Assembly: GCA_963750965.1 (NCBI GenBank)
Contig: CAVVSK010000026.1
Span: 1-64,000, forward strand
Reading direction: 5' to 3'
DNA: 64,000 nt
DNA from: CANKHA01 sp963750965
GTDB taxonomy: Bacteria > Pseudomonadota > Alphaproteobacteria > Rhizobiales > Xanthobacteraceae
The notes beneath the pieces were generated by a model. It searched no databases and was not told the origin of the DNA. It worked only from the letters and a program-made list of their open reading frames with translations. This document shows positions 35,839 through 44,094 of this stretch, piece after piece; within the stretch, counting starts at the first letter, position 1, and every line of letters begins with the position of its first letter. Made by a program: the position numbers and the translations under genes.

Positions 35839-36642
35839 TTAAGCCGGCAGCGTCAGTTTGAGGCCATCATATGCGGGCTGGATATGCGGCGGCAGCTTGG
35901 CCCGCAATGCCTCATAATCCAAATCCGAATGCAGGTTGGTCAGGATCGCGCGCTTCGGCTTTAGCCGCTCGATCCAGCTGAGCGCGTCGTCGAACGAGAA
36001 ATGGCTCGGATGCGATACGTAGCGCAAGGCATCCACGATCCAGACGTCAAGGTCGCTGAAGGCATCCAGGCTGGCTTCTGGCAGGCCGTTGATATCGCAG
36101 GAATAGCCGAGCCCGCCGAAGCGATAGCCAAGCGAATGGATGTCGCCATGCCGCTGCAACACCGGCAAGGCGGTGATCGCGCCGCCGGCCCCGTTAACGA
36201 TTATCGGCTCGCCGGCGACAGCGGGATGGCCCTGCACAATGGCGGGATATTCGCTTCCCGGTGGGGTCTCGAAACAATAGCCGAATTTCCCCTGTATCTC
36301 GCGGCGCGTGGCTTCATCGAGATAGACATCCACGCGCCGGCGCGCCTGGATAAATAACGGCCGCAGGTCGTCGATGCCATGGGTATGGTCGGCATGCGCG
36401 TGCGTGAAGAGCACGCCGTCAAGCGCATGAACATCGGCTGCCAGAAGCTGCTCGCGCAAATCGGGCGAAGTATCGACCAGCACACTGGTGACCCCGGTAT
36501 CGCCATCGCTGCGCTCGACCAGCAAGGAGCAGCGCCGGCGCCGGTTTCGGGGATTGGACGGGTCGCACGCGCCCCAGCCGAGCGCGACGCGCGGCACGCC
36601 CATGGAGGAGCCGCAGCCCAGAATGGTGAAGGTCAGCGTCAT
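35839..36642 (-). CDS. MBL-fold metallo-hydrolase (PhnP/RNase Z-like)
   Basis: Metallo-beta-lactamase-fold hydrolase, 267 residues. Zinc ligands: FTHAHADHTHGIDDLRP (HxHxDH), RHGD and the C-terminal LTNLHSDLDY. The N-terminus FTILGCGSSMGVPR and the VDTSPDLREQ block match the PhnP-like cyclic-phosphodiesterase branch; actual substrate unknown. Its ATG overlaps the tatD stop (ATGA-type, 36639-36642), so it is the last gene of the metG-tatD-MBL unit. Confidence 0.93.
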   Translation of the reverse strand: MTLTFTILGCGSSMGVPRVALGWGACDPSNPRNRRRRCSLLVERSDGDTGVTSVLVDTSPDLREQLLAADVHALDGVLFTHAHADHTHGIDDLRPLFIQARRRVDVYLDEATRREIQGKFGYCFETPPGSEYPAIVQGHPAVAGEPIIVNGAGGAITALPVLQRHGDIHSLGYRFGGLGYSCDINGLPEASLDAFSDLDVWIVDALRYVSHPSHFSFDDALSWIERLKPKRAILTNLHSDLDYEALRAKLPPHIQPAYDGLKLTLPA

Positions 36643-37430
36643 GCCATTTCCGCCGGTCGCGGGACCTTATTGAACAGGCGGAAGAAGTTTTCCGTTGTCT
36701 GTCTGGCAATTTCCTCTGGCGAGACGCCCCGCACCCCCGCCAGCACCTTCGCCGTTTCGACGACAAAGGCCGGCTCGTTGCGCTTGCCGCGATACGGGCC
36801 AGGCGCGAGATATGGTGCATCAGTTTCCAAAAGGATGCGGTCGGCCGGCAGGTCCTTGGCGATGTCGCGCAGGTTCTGCGAATTCTTGAAGGTCAGGATG
36901 CCGGTGAAGGAAATGTACAGGCCGAGATCAATCGCGGCCATGGCGAGTTCGCGCCCGCCAGTGAAGCAATGCAACACGGCCGGGAAGGCGCCCTTCCCCG
37001 TTTCTTCTGTCAGGATTTGCGCCACGTCGGCGTCGGCTTCGCGGCTGTGAATGACCAGCGGAAGCTTGGTTTCGCGCGCGGCAGCGATATGCGCGCGGAA
37101 GCCTTTTTCCTGCAGCTCGCGCGGACTGTTCAGGTAGTGATAATCGAGCCCTGCCTCCCCAATCGCCACCACCTTGGGGTGCCGGGTGCGCTTGACCAGT
37201 TCACCCGTGCCAACGTCCGGCTCCTCCTGGGCATGGTGCGGATGCGTACCGACCGAGCAATAGACATCCGGGAAACGCTCAACGATGGCGATCAACTCGC
37301 CATGGCGTTTCACCCGCGTGGAAATAGTGACGATGCGGCCAATGCCTTGCGCCGTGGCGCGCGCCACCACCGCGTCGAGTTCGCTGGCGAAGTCGGGAAA
37401 ATCCAGATGGCAATGGCTGTCGATCAGCAT
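36639..37430 (-). CDS. tatD: TatD-family 3'-5' deoxyribonuclease
   Basis: Metal-dependent TIM-barrel nuclease, 263 residues. Landmarks: MLIDSHCHLDFPDF (His metal ligands), GEAGLDYHYL (bridging Glu), LVIHSREADADV, AVLHCFTGG and LLETDAPYLAPGPYRGKRNEP. Situated 16 bases after metG on the same strand, the common metG-tatD arrangement, and translationally coupled to the MBL gene. Confidence 0.96.
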   Translation of the reverse strand: MLIDSHCHLDFPDFASELDAVVARATAQGIGRIVTISTRVKRHGELIAIVERFPDVYCSVGTHPHHAQEEPDVGTGELVKRTRHPKVVAIGEAGLDYHYLNSPRELQEKGFRAHIAAARETKLPLVIHSREADADVAQILTEETGKGAFPAVLHCFTGGRELAMAAIDLGLYISFTGILTFKNSQNLRDIAKDLPADRILLETDAPYLAPGPYRGKRNEPAFVVETAKVLAGVRGVSPEEIARQTTENFFRLFNKVPRPAEMA

Positions 37431-37446
37431 GATGGATTATTGAAGG

Positions 37447-39006
37447 TTATTTCGGCGCACTGGCTTCGGGCTCGACATAGCGCGGAAACACCGCCGCCGG
37501 GGCTGGCAGCTTTGAACCAGGCGCCAGGCGCTGTCCGCCGCCGAGCCGCGTGAAATCGCGTTCCTGGTCCGGCACCGCCAAAAGATCGAGCAGCTTCTTC
37601 GCCGATCCTGGCATGAAAGGCTGCGCCAGGATGGCGACCTGCCGGATCACTTCCGCGGTGACGTAAAGGATCGTTCGCATTCGCGCGGGGTCGGTTTTGG
37701 CGGCGGCCCAGGGTGCTTCGCCGGCGAAATAGCGGTTCGCCTGCGCTACCACGTCCCAGACCTGGTTCAGAACCTGGTTCAACTGCTGCGTCTTCATCTG
37801 CTCGCGCGCATTGGAAATCATCGCATCCGCAGCGGCGAGCATGGCCTTGTCGTTATCGGTGAAGGCGTCCGGCTGCGGCAGCACGCCGCCCAGTTGCTTG
37901 CCGATCATTGACAGCGAGCGCTGCGCCAGGTTGCCGAGATCGTTGGCGAGATCGGCATTGGTCCGGTTGACGATCGCTTCATGGCTATAGGTGCCGTCCT
38001 GCCCGAACTGCACCTCGCGCAACAGAAAATACCGCAGCGGATCGACACCGTAAGCATCGGCCAGGGAGAAGGGATCGATCACGTTGCCGACCGACTTCGA
38101 CATTTTCTCTCCGCGGTTGAACAAAAAGCCGTGGCTGAAAATACGATGTGGCAGCGCGATGCCCGCCGACATCAGGAAGGCCGGCCAATAGACCGCGTGG
38201 AAGCGCACGATGTCCTTGCCGATCACATGCAGCGCGGCCGGCCAATAGCGCTTGTACTGCTCGCTTTCCGTATCCGGAAAGCCGACGCCGGTGATGTAAT
38301 TGGTCAGTGCATCGACCCACACATACATGATGTGCTTGGGGTTGCCCGGGACGGGGATGCCCCAGTCGAAGGTGGTGCGCGAGATCGACAGATCCTGCAA
38401 ACCACCGCGCACGAAGCTTGCCACTTCGTTCAGCCGTTCCTTCGGCAGCACGAAATCCGGCTGCCGCTTGTAGAGGTCAAGCAGCTTGTCCTGATACGCG
38501 GAGAGCTTGAAAAAATAGCTCTCCTCCTCCACCCATTCCACCGGGGTGCCTTGCGGACCCATCCGCTCACCGCCTTGCGTGACGGTGGTCTCGCTTTCGT
38601 CATAAAAAGCTTCGTCGCGCACGGAATACCAGCCGGCGTATTTCGACAGATAGATGTCGCCGGCTTTCTCCATCCGCTCCCAGATAGCGGCCGACGAGCG
38701 GCGATGCCGTTCCTCCGTGGTGCGAATGAAATCGTCGTTGGAGCAATCCATCCGCTTCACCATGGCTTGGAAGCGCGGCACGTTGCGCTCGACCAGCTGG
38801 GCGGGCGTCATCCCCTCCTTCACGGCGGTCTGCTGCATCTTCTGGCCGTGCTCGTCGGTGCCGGTCAGGAAATAAACGTCGTAGCCGTCAAGCCGCATGA
38901 AGCGCGCGATGGCGTCGGTGGCGATTGCCTCATAGGCGTGCCCGATATGCGGCAGGCCATTGGGATAGGCGATCGCGGTGGTGATATAGAAGCTCGGCTT
39001 GGCCAT
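37447..39006 (-). CDS. metG: methionyl-tRNA synthetase
   Basis: Class I aminoacyl-tRNA synthetase charging initiator and elongator tRNA-Met. In 519 residues: HIGH-type motif ATAIAYPNGLPHIGHAYEA, WYSVRDEAFYDES, and the KMSKS motif in NRGEKMSKSVGNVIDP near residue 300. No four-Cys zinc knuckle of the E. coli type is apparent and no C-terminal tRNA-binding extension is present, as usual for the short alphaproteobacterial form. Only the patatin-like gene separates it from holB. Confidence 0.98.
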   Translation of the reverse strand: MAKPSFYITTAIAYPNGLPHIGHAYEAIATDAIARFMRLDGYDVYFLTGTDEHGQKMQQTAVKEGMTPAQLVERNVPRFQAMVKRMDCSNDDFIRTTEERHRRSSAAIWERMEKAGDIYLSKYAGWYSVRDEAFYDESETTVTQGGERMGPQGTPVEWVEEESYFFKLSAYQDKLLDLYKRQPDFVLPKERLNEVASFVRGGLQDLSISRTTFDWGIPVPGNPKHIMYVWVDALTNYITGVGFPDTESEQYKRYWPAALHVIGKDIVRFHAVYWPAFLMSAGIALPHRIFSHGFLFNRGEKMSKSVGNVIDPFSLADAYGVDPLRYFLLREVQFGQDGTYSHEAIVNRTNADLANDLGNLAQRSLSMIGKQLGGVLPQPDAFTDNDKAMLAAADAMISNAREQMKTQQLNQVLNQVWDVVAQANRYFAGEAPWAAAKTDPARMRTILYVTAEVIRQVAILAQPFMPGSAKKLLDLLAVPDQERDFTRLGGGQRLAPGSKLPAPAAVFPRYVEPEASAPK

Positions 39007-39069
39007 TTACGGACGTCGCATGTTGGATTGAGCGCCGTTGGTGCCTACAGAATGCGGGGAAATCAAGGG

Positions 39070-39975
39070 TCAGTGACTATGCTCGTGCAGGCTCAACTGG
39101 GCATGAACTCTCGGCCGCTCAAGGCCCCCATCGTCAATCCAGGCGTCGGTGCTTTTGATGGCGCGCTCGATCAGCTGCTCGGTCTGGGAAAAGTCATACG
39201 GTGATCCGGTCAGCGGGCATAGCGGTGGCAGCACAAAATAATCGATGTGCGGTTCGAGTCCTGCCAGCTCGCTCAGCAGTTGCGTTGCGATCAGCAACGT
39301 AAGGGCATGCAGTGCGTTGGCGATGGCGCCGGTCGGCGGCGTTTCTCGCGCACAGGCATAGCCGGTCGGCAGGATGATGAGACGCTTTGCGCCAAGCGCG
39401 ACCGCCACCTTGGCTGGCGTGTTGCTCGACAACGCGCCGTCGGCCAAATACTTTGTCTCGAATTTCACTGGCGCAAAGGCGGCGGGTATCGCGGTGCTGG
39501 CAAGAATGGCTTGTGCGGCCGAGCCTTCCGACAGCACAGCCGTTTTGCCGGTCAGAATATCAGTCGCCACGATGTGGATCGGGACTTTTGCCTCCTGCAA
39601 GTTGCGATAAGGCAAATGCTTGTCGACGAGCGCGCACACGCCGTCGGACGCAAGCAGGAAATCTCGCCGCCGCATAAAGCCGAGCAATGTCCGCCAGGTC
39701 AGAGGAAATACGTCGCGCCGGTGCAAACCGCGCCAGATCGTCTCCAGCCGGCGGATTCCTTCTGGCGTGGGGTTGCCGGCATAGTAGGCGCCATTCAACG
39801 CACCGACGCTTGAGCCGACCACCATGTCCGCCGCGACGCCGCGGTCCACGAGCGAATGCAGCATGCCGACCTGAATGGCGCCGAAGCTGCCGCCGCCTGC
39901 GAGAACGAAGGCGGTTATCGGCTTGTTGGAGCTGGCCGGCATGGGCTGCAAGTCCTGTCCGTATCGCACGGTCAT
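39070..39975 (-). CDS. patatin-like phospholipase
   Basis: Serine acyl hydrolase of the patatin family, 301 residues. Oxyanion-hole glycines in FVLAGGGSFGAIQVGML, nucleophile Ser in VVGSSVGALNGAYYAG (GSSVG), catalytic Asp in YLADGALSSNTPA. A lipase or phospholipase role is expected; target lipid unknown. The ATG at 39975 lies 5 bases after the holB stop, so it is co-transcribed; the open frame continues upstream inside holB. It interrupts the usual holB-metG succession. Confidence 0.92.
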   Translation of the reverse strand: MTVRYGQDLQPMPASSNKPITAFVLAGGGSFGAIQVGMLHSLVDRGVAADMVVGSSVGALNGAYYAGNPTPEGIRRLETIWRGLHRRDVFPLTWRTLLGFMRRRDFLLASDGVCALVDKHLPYRNLQEAKVPIHIVATDILTGKTAVLSEGSAAQAILASTAIPAAFAPVKFETKYLADGALSSNTPAKVAVALGAKRLIILPTGYACARETPPTGAIANALHALTLLIATQLLSELAGLEPHIDYFVLPPLCPLTGSPYDFSQTEQLIERAIKSTDAWIDDGGLERPRVHAQLSLHEHSH

Positions 39976-39979
39976 TGCT

Positions 39980-41011
39980 TCAGCTCCGCGCCGTTTCGGC
40001 AAGAACAGCGAAGACGGAGAAGACCAGAGGCTTGCGCTCCAGGTTGAACTCCTGGACCTCGCTGGCGGCGCGGTTGATCTTTTCCCAAGCCTCGGCAATT
40101 CGCGCCATCCGCGTGGTTTCCTGCGGCACGGCCAGGCGCGCGGAGAGCCAGGCGTTCACGGTATCCACAAAGGTGGCTAGCGGTTGTGGATCGGCCCCAG
40201 CCATCGCGTCGCCGAGGGCATGCAGCGCCAGCGGGTCCGTCTCGGGCAGGCGCTCAAGCAGCTGGGTAAGGCGCTGGCGCAAGGCCAAAGCCGGCCCTTG
40301 CAGCATCTGTACGGCGCGGCCGACACTGCCTTCCGCCAATTCGGCGGCCTCCAGCACCTCCGCGTCCAAATCGCGGCCGAGGGCAGCGGCAACGGCTTGC
40401 GCCACCTCTCCGCTCGCCAGCGGACGCAGATTGAGCGCGCGGCAGCGGGAGCGGATGGTGGGCATCACCAGGCCCGGAGCATGACTGACCAGCAGGAGCA
40501 GGGCACGCGGCGGCGGCTCCTCAATGATCTTCAGCAACGCATTAGCGCCGAAGTCATTCAGCTCATCGACCGCGTCGACGAGGGCAATACGCCACCCCCC
40601 TTCCCCGGCGGTGGAACCGAAAAACGACAGCGTGCGGCGCACGTCATCGACTGCGATGTCCTGGCGCAACTTGCCGCGTTCGTTCAGGGTCCGCTCCAGC
40701 ACCAGCAGGTCTCCTTGCGCCTGCGCGGCCATACGCCGCGTCACCGGATGTTTCGGATCGACCGCGAGGGAGCGTGCGGATTGCACTTCCTTGCTGTCGG
40801 GATTCGGATTCGCCAGCACAAAGCGCGCCATGCGGTAAGCCAGCGTCGCCTTTCCGACACCGCGTGGCCCGCCGATCAGCCAGGCATGCGGGATTCGACC
40901 GCTGCGATATGCTTCGAGCAAAATGCGCTCTGCTTCCGCATGCCCGAACAGCTGTTGGGTTTCGCGTGGATGCAGGCCGTCGCTGGCCTCCTCGTCGTCA
41001 TCGGCGCTCAC
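39980..41011 (-). CDS. holB: DNA polymerase III subunit delta'
   Basis: Clamp-loader subunit of the replicative polymerase. In 343 residues: RIPHAWLIGGPRGVGKATLAYRM (P-loop), the AAA+ core with VDAVDELNDFGANALLKIIEEPP and LLLVSHAPGLVMPTIRSRCR (sensor region with SRC-type motif). ATG overlaps the tmk stop by 4 bases. The zinc-binding Cys of some family members are not obvious. Confidence 0.96.
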   Translation of the reverse strand: MSADDDEEASDGLHPRETQQLFGHAEAERILLEAYRSGRIPHAWLIGGPRGVGKATLAYRMARFVLANPNPDSKEVQSARSLAVDPKHPVTRRMAAQAQGDLLVLERTLNERGKLRQDIAVDDVRRTLSFFGSTAGEGGWRIALVDAVDELNDFGANALLKIIEEPPPRALLLLVSHAPGLVMPTIRSRCRALNLRPLASGEVAQAVAAALGRDLDAEVLEAAELAEGSVGRAVQMLQGPALALRQRLTQLLERLPETDPLALHALGDAMAGADPQPLATFVDTVNAWLSARLAVPQETTRMARIAEAWEKINRAASEVQEFNLERKPLVFSVFAVLAETARS

Positions 41012-41676
41012 GGGGCCGCCTCGCCGGCAGTGGGTGCCGCAGCGGCCGGGTTCAGGCGCGTCTCGACAATGCTCCAGATCTGCTGTGCCACCTCATCGCG
41101 CGGTGCAGTTACGTCAATCAACACGCAACGGTCAGGTTCGCTCTGCGCCAGCGTACGAAATCCGGCGCGCAGCTTTTCGTGGAAATCCAGCGCTTCGCTC
41201 TCAAAACGGTCTGCATGCTCAGAGCCGCGGCGCTGACCGGCGCGCGCGAGTCCGACTTCGGCTGGCACATCGAGCACAAAAGTAAGGTCGGGTACCGTTT
41301 CTGCCACAGTGATCCGCTCCAATTCCCGGATCAGCCGCAAGTCCACTTTGCCGACAATGCCCTGATAGACGCGCGTGGAGTCGGCGAAACGATCGCACAA
41401 TACCCAGGCGCCGCGCTCCAGCGCAGGCCTGATGGTGGTGCGCAGATGATCGTCGCGCGCGGATGCAAACAGCATGGTCTCGGCTTCGGCTCCGAGCGGC
41501 TTCGCCGCGCCCGACAGAATGATATGACGAATGATTTCCGCGCCCGGCGAGCCGCCGGGCTCGCGCGTCAACACGACTTCGACCCCGGCATGCTGGAGGC
41601 GCTCCGCGAGCAGCTTCGAATGGGTCGACTTACCGGCTCCTTCGCCGCCTTCGAAGGTAATGAAGCGTCCGCGCAT
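41008..41676 (-). CDS. tmk: thymidylate kinase
   Basis: Phosphorylates dTMP to dTDP. In 222 residues: P-loop FITFEGGEGAGKSTHSKLL, the DR(F)-type motif LTREPGGSPGAEIIR, VLCDRFADSTRVYQG, and the LID region RAGQRRGSEHADRFE. Standard length. The start ATG at 41676 follows dacA on the same strand by about 20 bases and the end overlaps holB. Confidence 0.97.
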   Translation of the reverse strand: MRGRFITFEGGEGAGKSTHSKLLAERLQHAGVEVVLTREPGGSPGAEIIRHIILSGAAKPLGAEAETMLFASARDDHLRTTIRPALERGAWVLCDRFADSTRVYQGIVGKVDLRLIRELERITVAETVPDLTFVLDVPAEVGLARAGQRRGSEHADRFESEALDFHEKLRAGFRTLAQSEPDRCVLIDVTAPRDEVAQQIWSIVETRLNPAAAAPTAGEAAP

Positions 41677-41696
41677 CTTATGTCTCGCGATCCGCC

Positions 41697-42872
41697 CTAT
41701 AGGCGTTCGGCTCCTGCGCGGAACAGCGTGATTACCGATTCAGTCACCGCATCGAAAGCGCGCTGCGAGAGACTGCCCGCGCCTACCTCCTCCCCGGTTT
41801 GCAGCGGGACTTCCAGCGCGAGGGTATCGCCGCGCCAGACCTTCAGCATCCCCGCCTGCCGTCCCCGCTCCACCGGCGCGGGCAGCGGACCGGTATAGGT
41901 GACGCGCGCGACGATCTTTTCGCTGACATTGCGCGGCACCATCAACCGGATCGTGCCGGAGCCAACGAGGGGCACGTAACCTTTTTCTCCGCCGAAGACT
42001 TTGGCTTCGCCGACGGTCTGCCCTTCGGCAAACAGAATGCGGGCTTCGAAGCTGCGAAAGCCCCATTCGAGCAGCTTGCGGGCTTCGTCCGCGCGCTCTT
42101 TTTCTCCCTTGGCGCCCATCACCACGACGATGAGCCGCATGCCATTCTGGTCGGCGGAAGCGACAAGTCCGTAGCCGGATTCTTTGGTAAAGCCAGTCTT
42201 CAACCCATCGGCGCCCCACCCCAGCAGCGGATTGCGGTTATATTGGCGGATCTTGTTGTAGGTGAATTCGCGCTCGCCGTAGATCTTATAGAAATCCGGA
42301 TAAGTGCGAATGATGTGCTGCGCGAGCTTGCCAAGCTCGCGCGCCGTCACTTTCAAACCCGGATTATGCAATCCGGTCGAATTGGTGAAGGTGGATTTGG
42401 TCAGCCCGATCTCGCGCGCCCGGTTGGTCATCTTCACGCCGAAGGCCATCTCGTTGCCCGCCAGAGCCTCCGCAATCGCGATGCAGGCATCGTTGCCCGA
42501 CTGAATGATGATGCCCCGCAAAAGGTCGTTGACCTTCACCCGGCTGTTAAGCGGGGCGAACATGCTCGACGTACGGGAAGGCGCCCCACCCGTCCGCCAG
42601 GCGTTCTCGCTGATGATGACTTCATCCTCGAGGGTGATCTTGCCTTGCTGCAGTTCGTTGAACACGACCTCCGCGGTCATCAACTTGGCCAGGGAAGCGG
42701 GATAAACCAGTTCGTCCGCGGCACGTTCGTATAAGACGCTGCCGCTTTCTGCCTCGATCAGGATGGCGTGCGGCACGCTGGTCTGGAGATTGTCATCCTT
42801 CTTCTGCGCGGCGGCGGGGCCGGCGACGAGAAGGCTTAGGGCAGCAGCTGTCCAAAGAAAATGCTTTAGCAT
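41697..42872 (-). CDS. dacA: D-alanyl-D-alanine carboxypeptidase (PBP5/6-like)
   Basis: Periplasmic penicillin-binding protein trimming peptidoglycan stem peptides. In 391 residues: cleavable signal peptide to about residue 22 (ending GPAAA), SxxK nucleophile motif YPASLAKLMTAE, SGN motif IQSGNDACIAI and KTG motif DGLKTGFTKESGYG. The C-terminal PBP5 domain follows, with an amphipathic C-terminal helix (LSQRAFDAVTESVITLF) likely to anchor it to the membrane. Upstream of tmk in the same transcript. Confidence 0.97.
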   Translation of the reverse strand: MLKHFLWTAAALSLLVAGPAAAQKKDDNLQTSVPHAILIEAESGSVLYERAADELVYPASLAKLMTAEVVFNELQQGKITLEDEVIISENAWRTGGAPSRTSSMFAPLNSRVKVNDLLRGIIIQSGNDACIAIAEALAGNEMAFGVKMTNRAREIGLTKSTFTNSTGLHNPGLKVTARELGKLAQHIIRTYPDFYKIYGEREFTYNKIRQYNRNPLLGWGADGLKTGFTKESGYGLVASADQNGMRLIVVVMGAKGEKERADEARKLLEWGFRSFEARILFAEGQTVGEAKVFGGEKGYVPLVGSGTIRLMVPRNVSEKIVARVTYTGPLPAPVERGRQAGMLKVWRGDTLALEVPLQTGEEVGAGSLSQRAFDAVTESVITLFRAGAERL

Positions 42873-42931
42873 CGCCCCTCCTTCGAGGCCGCTCGTCCAA
42901 GCCGATTCCTAGCGATGTGAATGCGTCGGTA

Positions 42932-43858
42932 TCAATAAAGGCCGCGACCGCTCAAGAATGCAGCGGGGGCATCATAGCGGGTCGGGGCAAAGGCGGAAAC
43001 AGGCGAGACCATGGGCTTGTCGCTGTCCGCTCCGGAAGGTGAATCGTATCCGGCGTTGGCCGGAGGCAAGGCCATGGCCTCGACCCTGACGGCGCGATCC
43101 GTCGCAGGCCGGCCGAGCAGCGACGGCATGCGCTCATTGGCTCTGAGCGAAGCCTGGGCGGAAATTTCAGGCAGATTGGCCGAACGCTCATAGGCCTCCG
43201 CGACCGCAGGTTTCTGTTCCGGCAGGAAGGGTTTCGCCGCCGCGACCCTGACGGCCGACGGTGCCGGCGCGGCCTCGCCTTCGCGCAGCGTCGCGACAAG
43301 CTGCCGGTCGTCCGAGCCTTCCAGCGGCGCGCGGCCGACATATTCGACGCGAACCCTGCCAAGGCCTTTGTCATGGAAACCAAGCAGCTTCGCCGCTTTT
43401 ACCGAAAGATCAATGACGCGGTTGGCCGCGTAGGGCCCGCGATCGTTCACGCGCACCACGATTGATTTCTGGTTGGCGAGATTGGTCACGCGCACATAGC
43501 TCGGCATCGGCAGCGTCGGGTGCGCGGCGGAGACTGAATGCATGTCGAAGACTTCGCCATTCGCCGTCAGGCGGCCGTGGAAATCGTCGCCATACCAGGA
43601 CGCGATGCCTTCAGCGCGGTAATTGATGTTCTCTTCCGGCACATAAGTGCGGCCGGCGACGACATAAGGCTTGCCGACGCGATAGGTACCGCCGCCCTTT
43701 GGTACTGGATCACCGGCATTGACGACGCGCGGGCTGGAGGAGACGCCGTATTTAGGATCGACCTGGCTCGCGCAATTCGCCAGCGCCAGGCAGGCAATGA
43801 TCGCCATACCAGCGCGCGCAATCTGAGCGACAGCCCCCTCGTGCCCCCCTCGCCCCAT
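42932..43858 (-). CDS. rlpA: RlpA-family septal ring lytic transglycosylase, lipoprotein
   Basis: RlpA with a double-psi beta-barrel domain (EGIASWYGDDFHGRLTANGE, VTNLANQKSIVVRVNDRGPY, DLSVKAAKLLGF); RlpA proteins act on denuded septal glycan. The signal peptide ends in the lipobox ALANC. I prefer ATG 43858, preceded by GGGGGTGGA, which gives a normal signal peptide (308 residues); the frame is open to 43942, which would add 28 residues. The C-terminal third is low-complexity and lacks a clear SPOR domain. Confidence 0.9.
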   Translation of the reverse strand: MGRGGHEGAVAQIARAGMAIIACLALANCASQVDPKYGVSSSPRVVNAGDPVPKGGGTYRVGKPYVVAGRTYVPEENINYRAEGIASWYGDDFHGRLTANGEVFDMHSVSAAHPTLPMPSYVRVTNLANQKSIVVRVNDRGPYAANRVIDLSVKAAKLLGFHDKGLGRVRVEYVGRAPLEGSDDRQLVATLREGEAAPAPSAVRVAAAKPFLPEQKPAVAEAYERSANLPEISAQASLRANERMPSLLGRPATDRAVRVEAMALPPANAGYDSPSGADSDKPMVSPVSAFAPTRYDAPAAFLSGRGLY

Positions 43859-44036
43859 TCCACCCCCGTATGCCGCACTCAAGTACCGCAGGCGCGGCTG
43901 GCGGTCATATTGGCCGCCGAAAGACTTCGACCGCTGAATCACTAGCGACCGGCAGCATTAACCAAACACAATACCGCCACCTTAACGGGGCGGAAATGCG
44001 GCGCATTTCAGCCCGGTAAACGCTTCGTTACTAAAA

Positions 44037-44069
44037 CTTTCGGCTGCCGCGCGGTGCGGCAGCCGAAAG
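44037..44069 (-). terminator. Rho-independent terminator of the TctAB gene
   Basis: Perfect 14-bp stem (44037-44050 with 44056-44069, arm ctttcggctgccgc) with a 5-base loop, followed on the minus strand by TTTTAG. It lies just after the stop of the TctAB fusion at 44095. Confidence 0.85.
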
Positions 44070-44094
44070 ACATTTCGAAGCTTCTCGTCGACGA

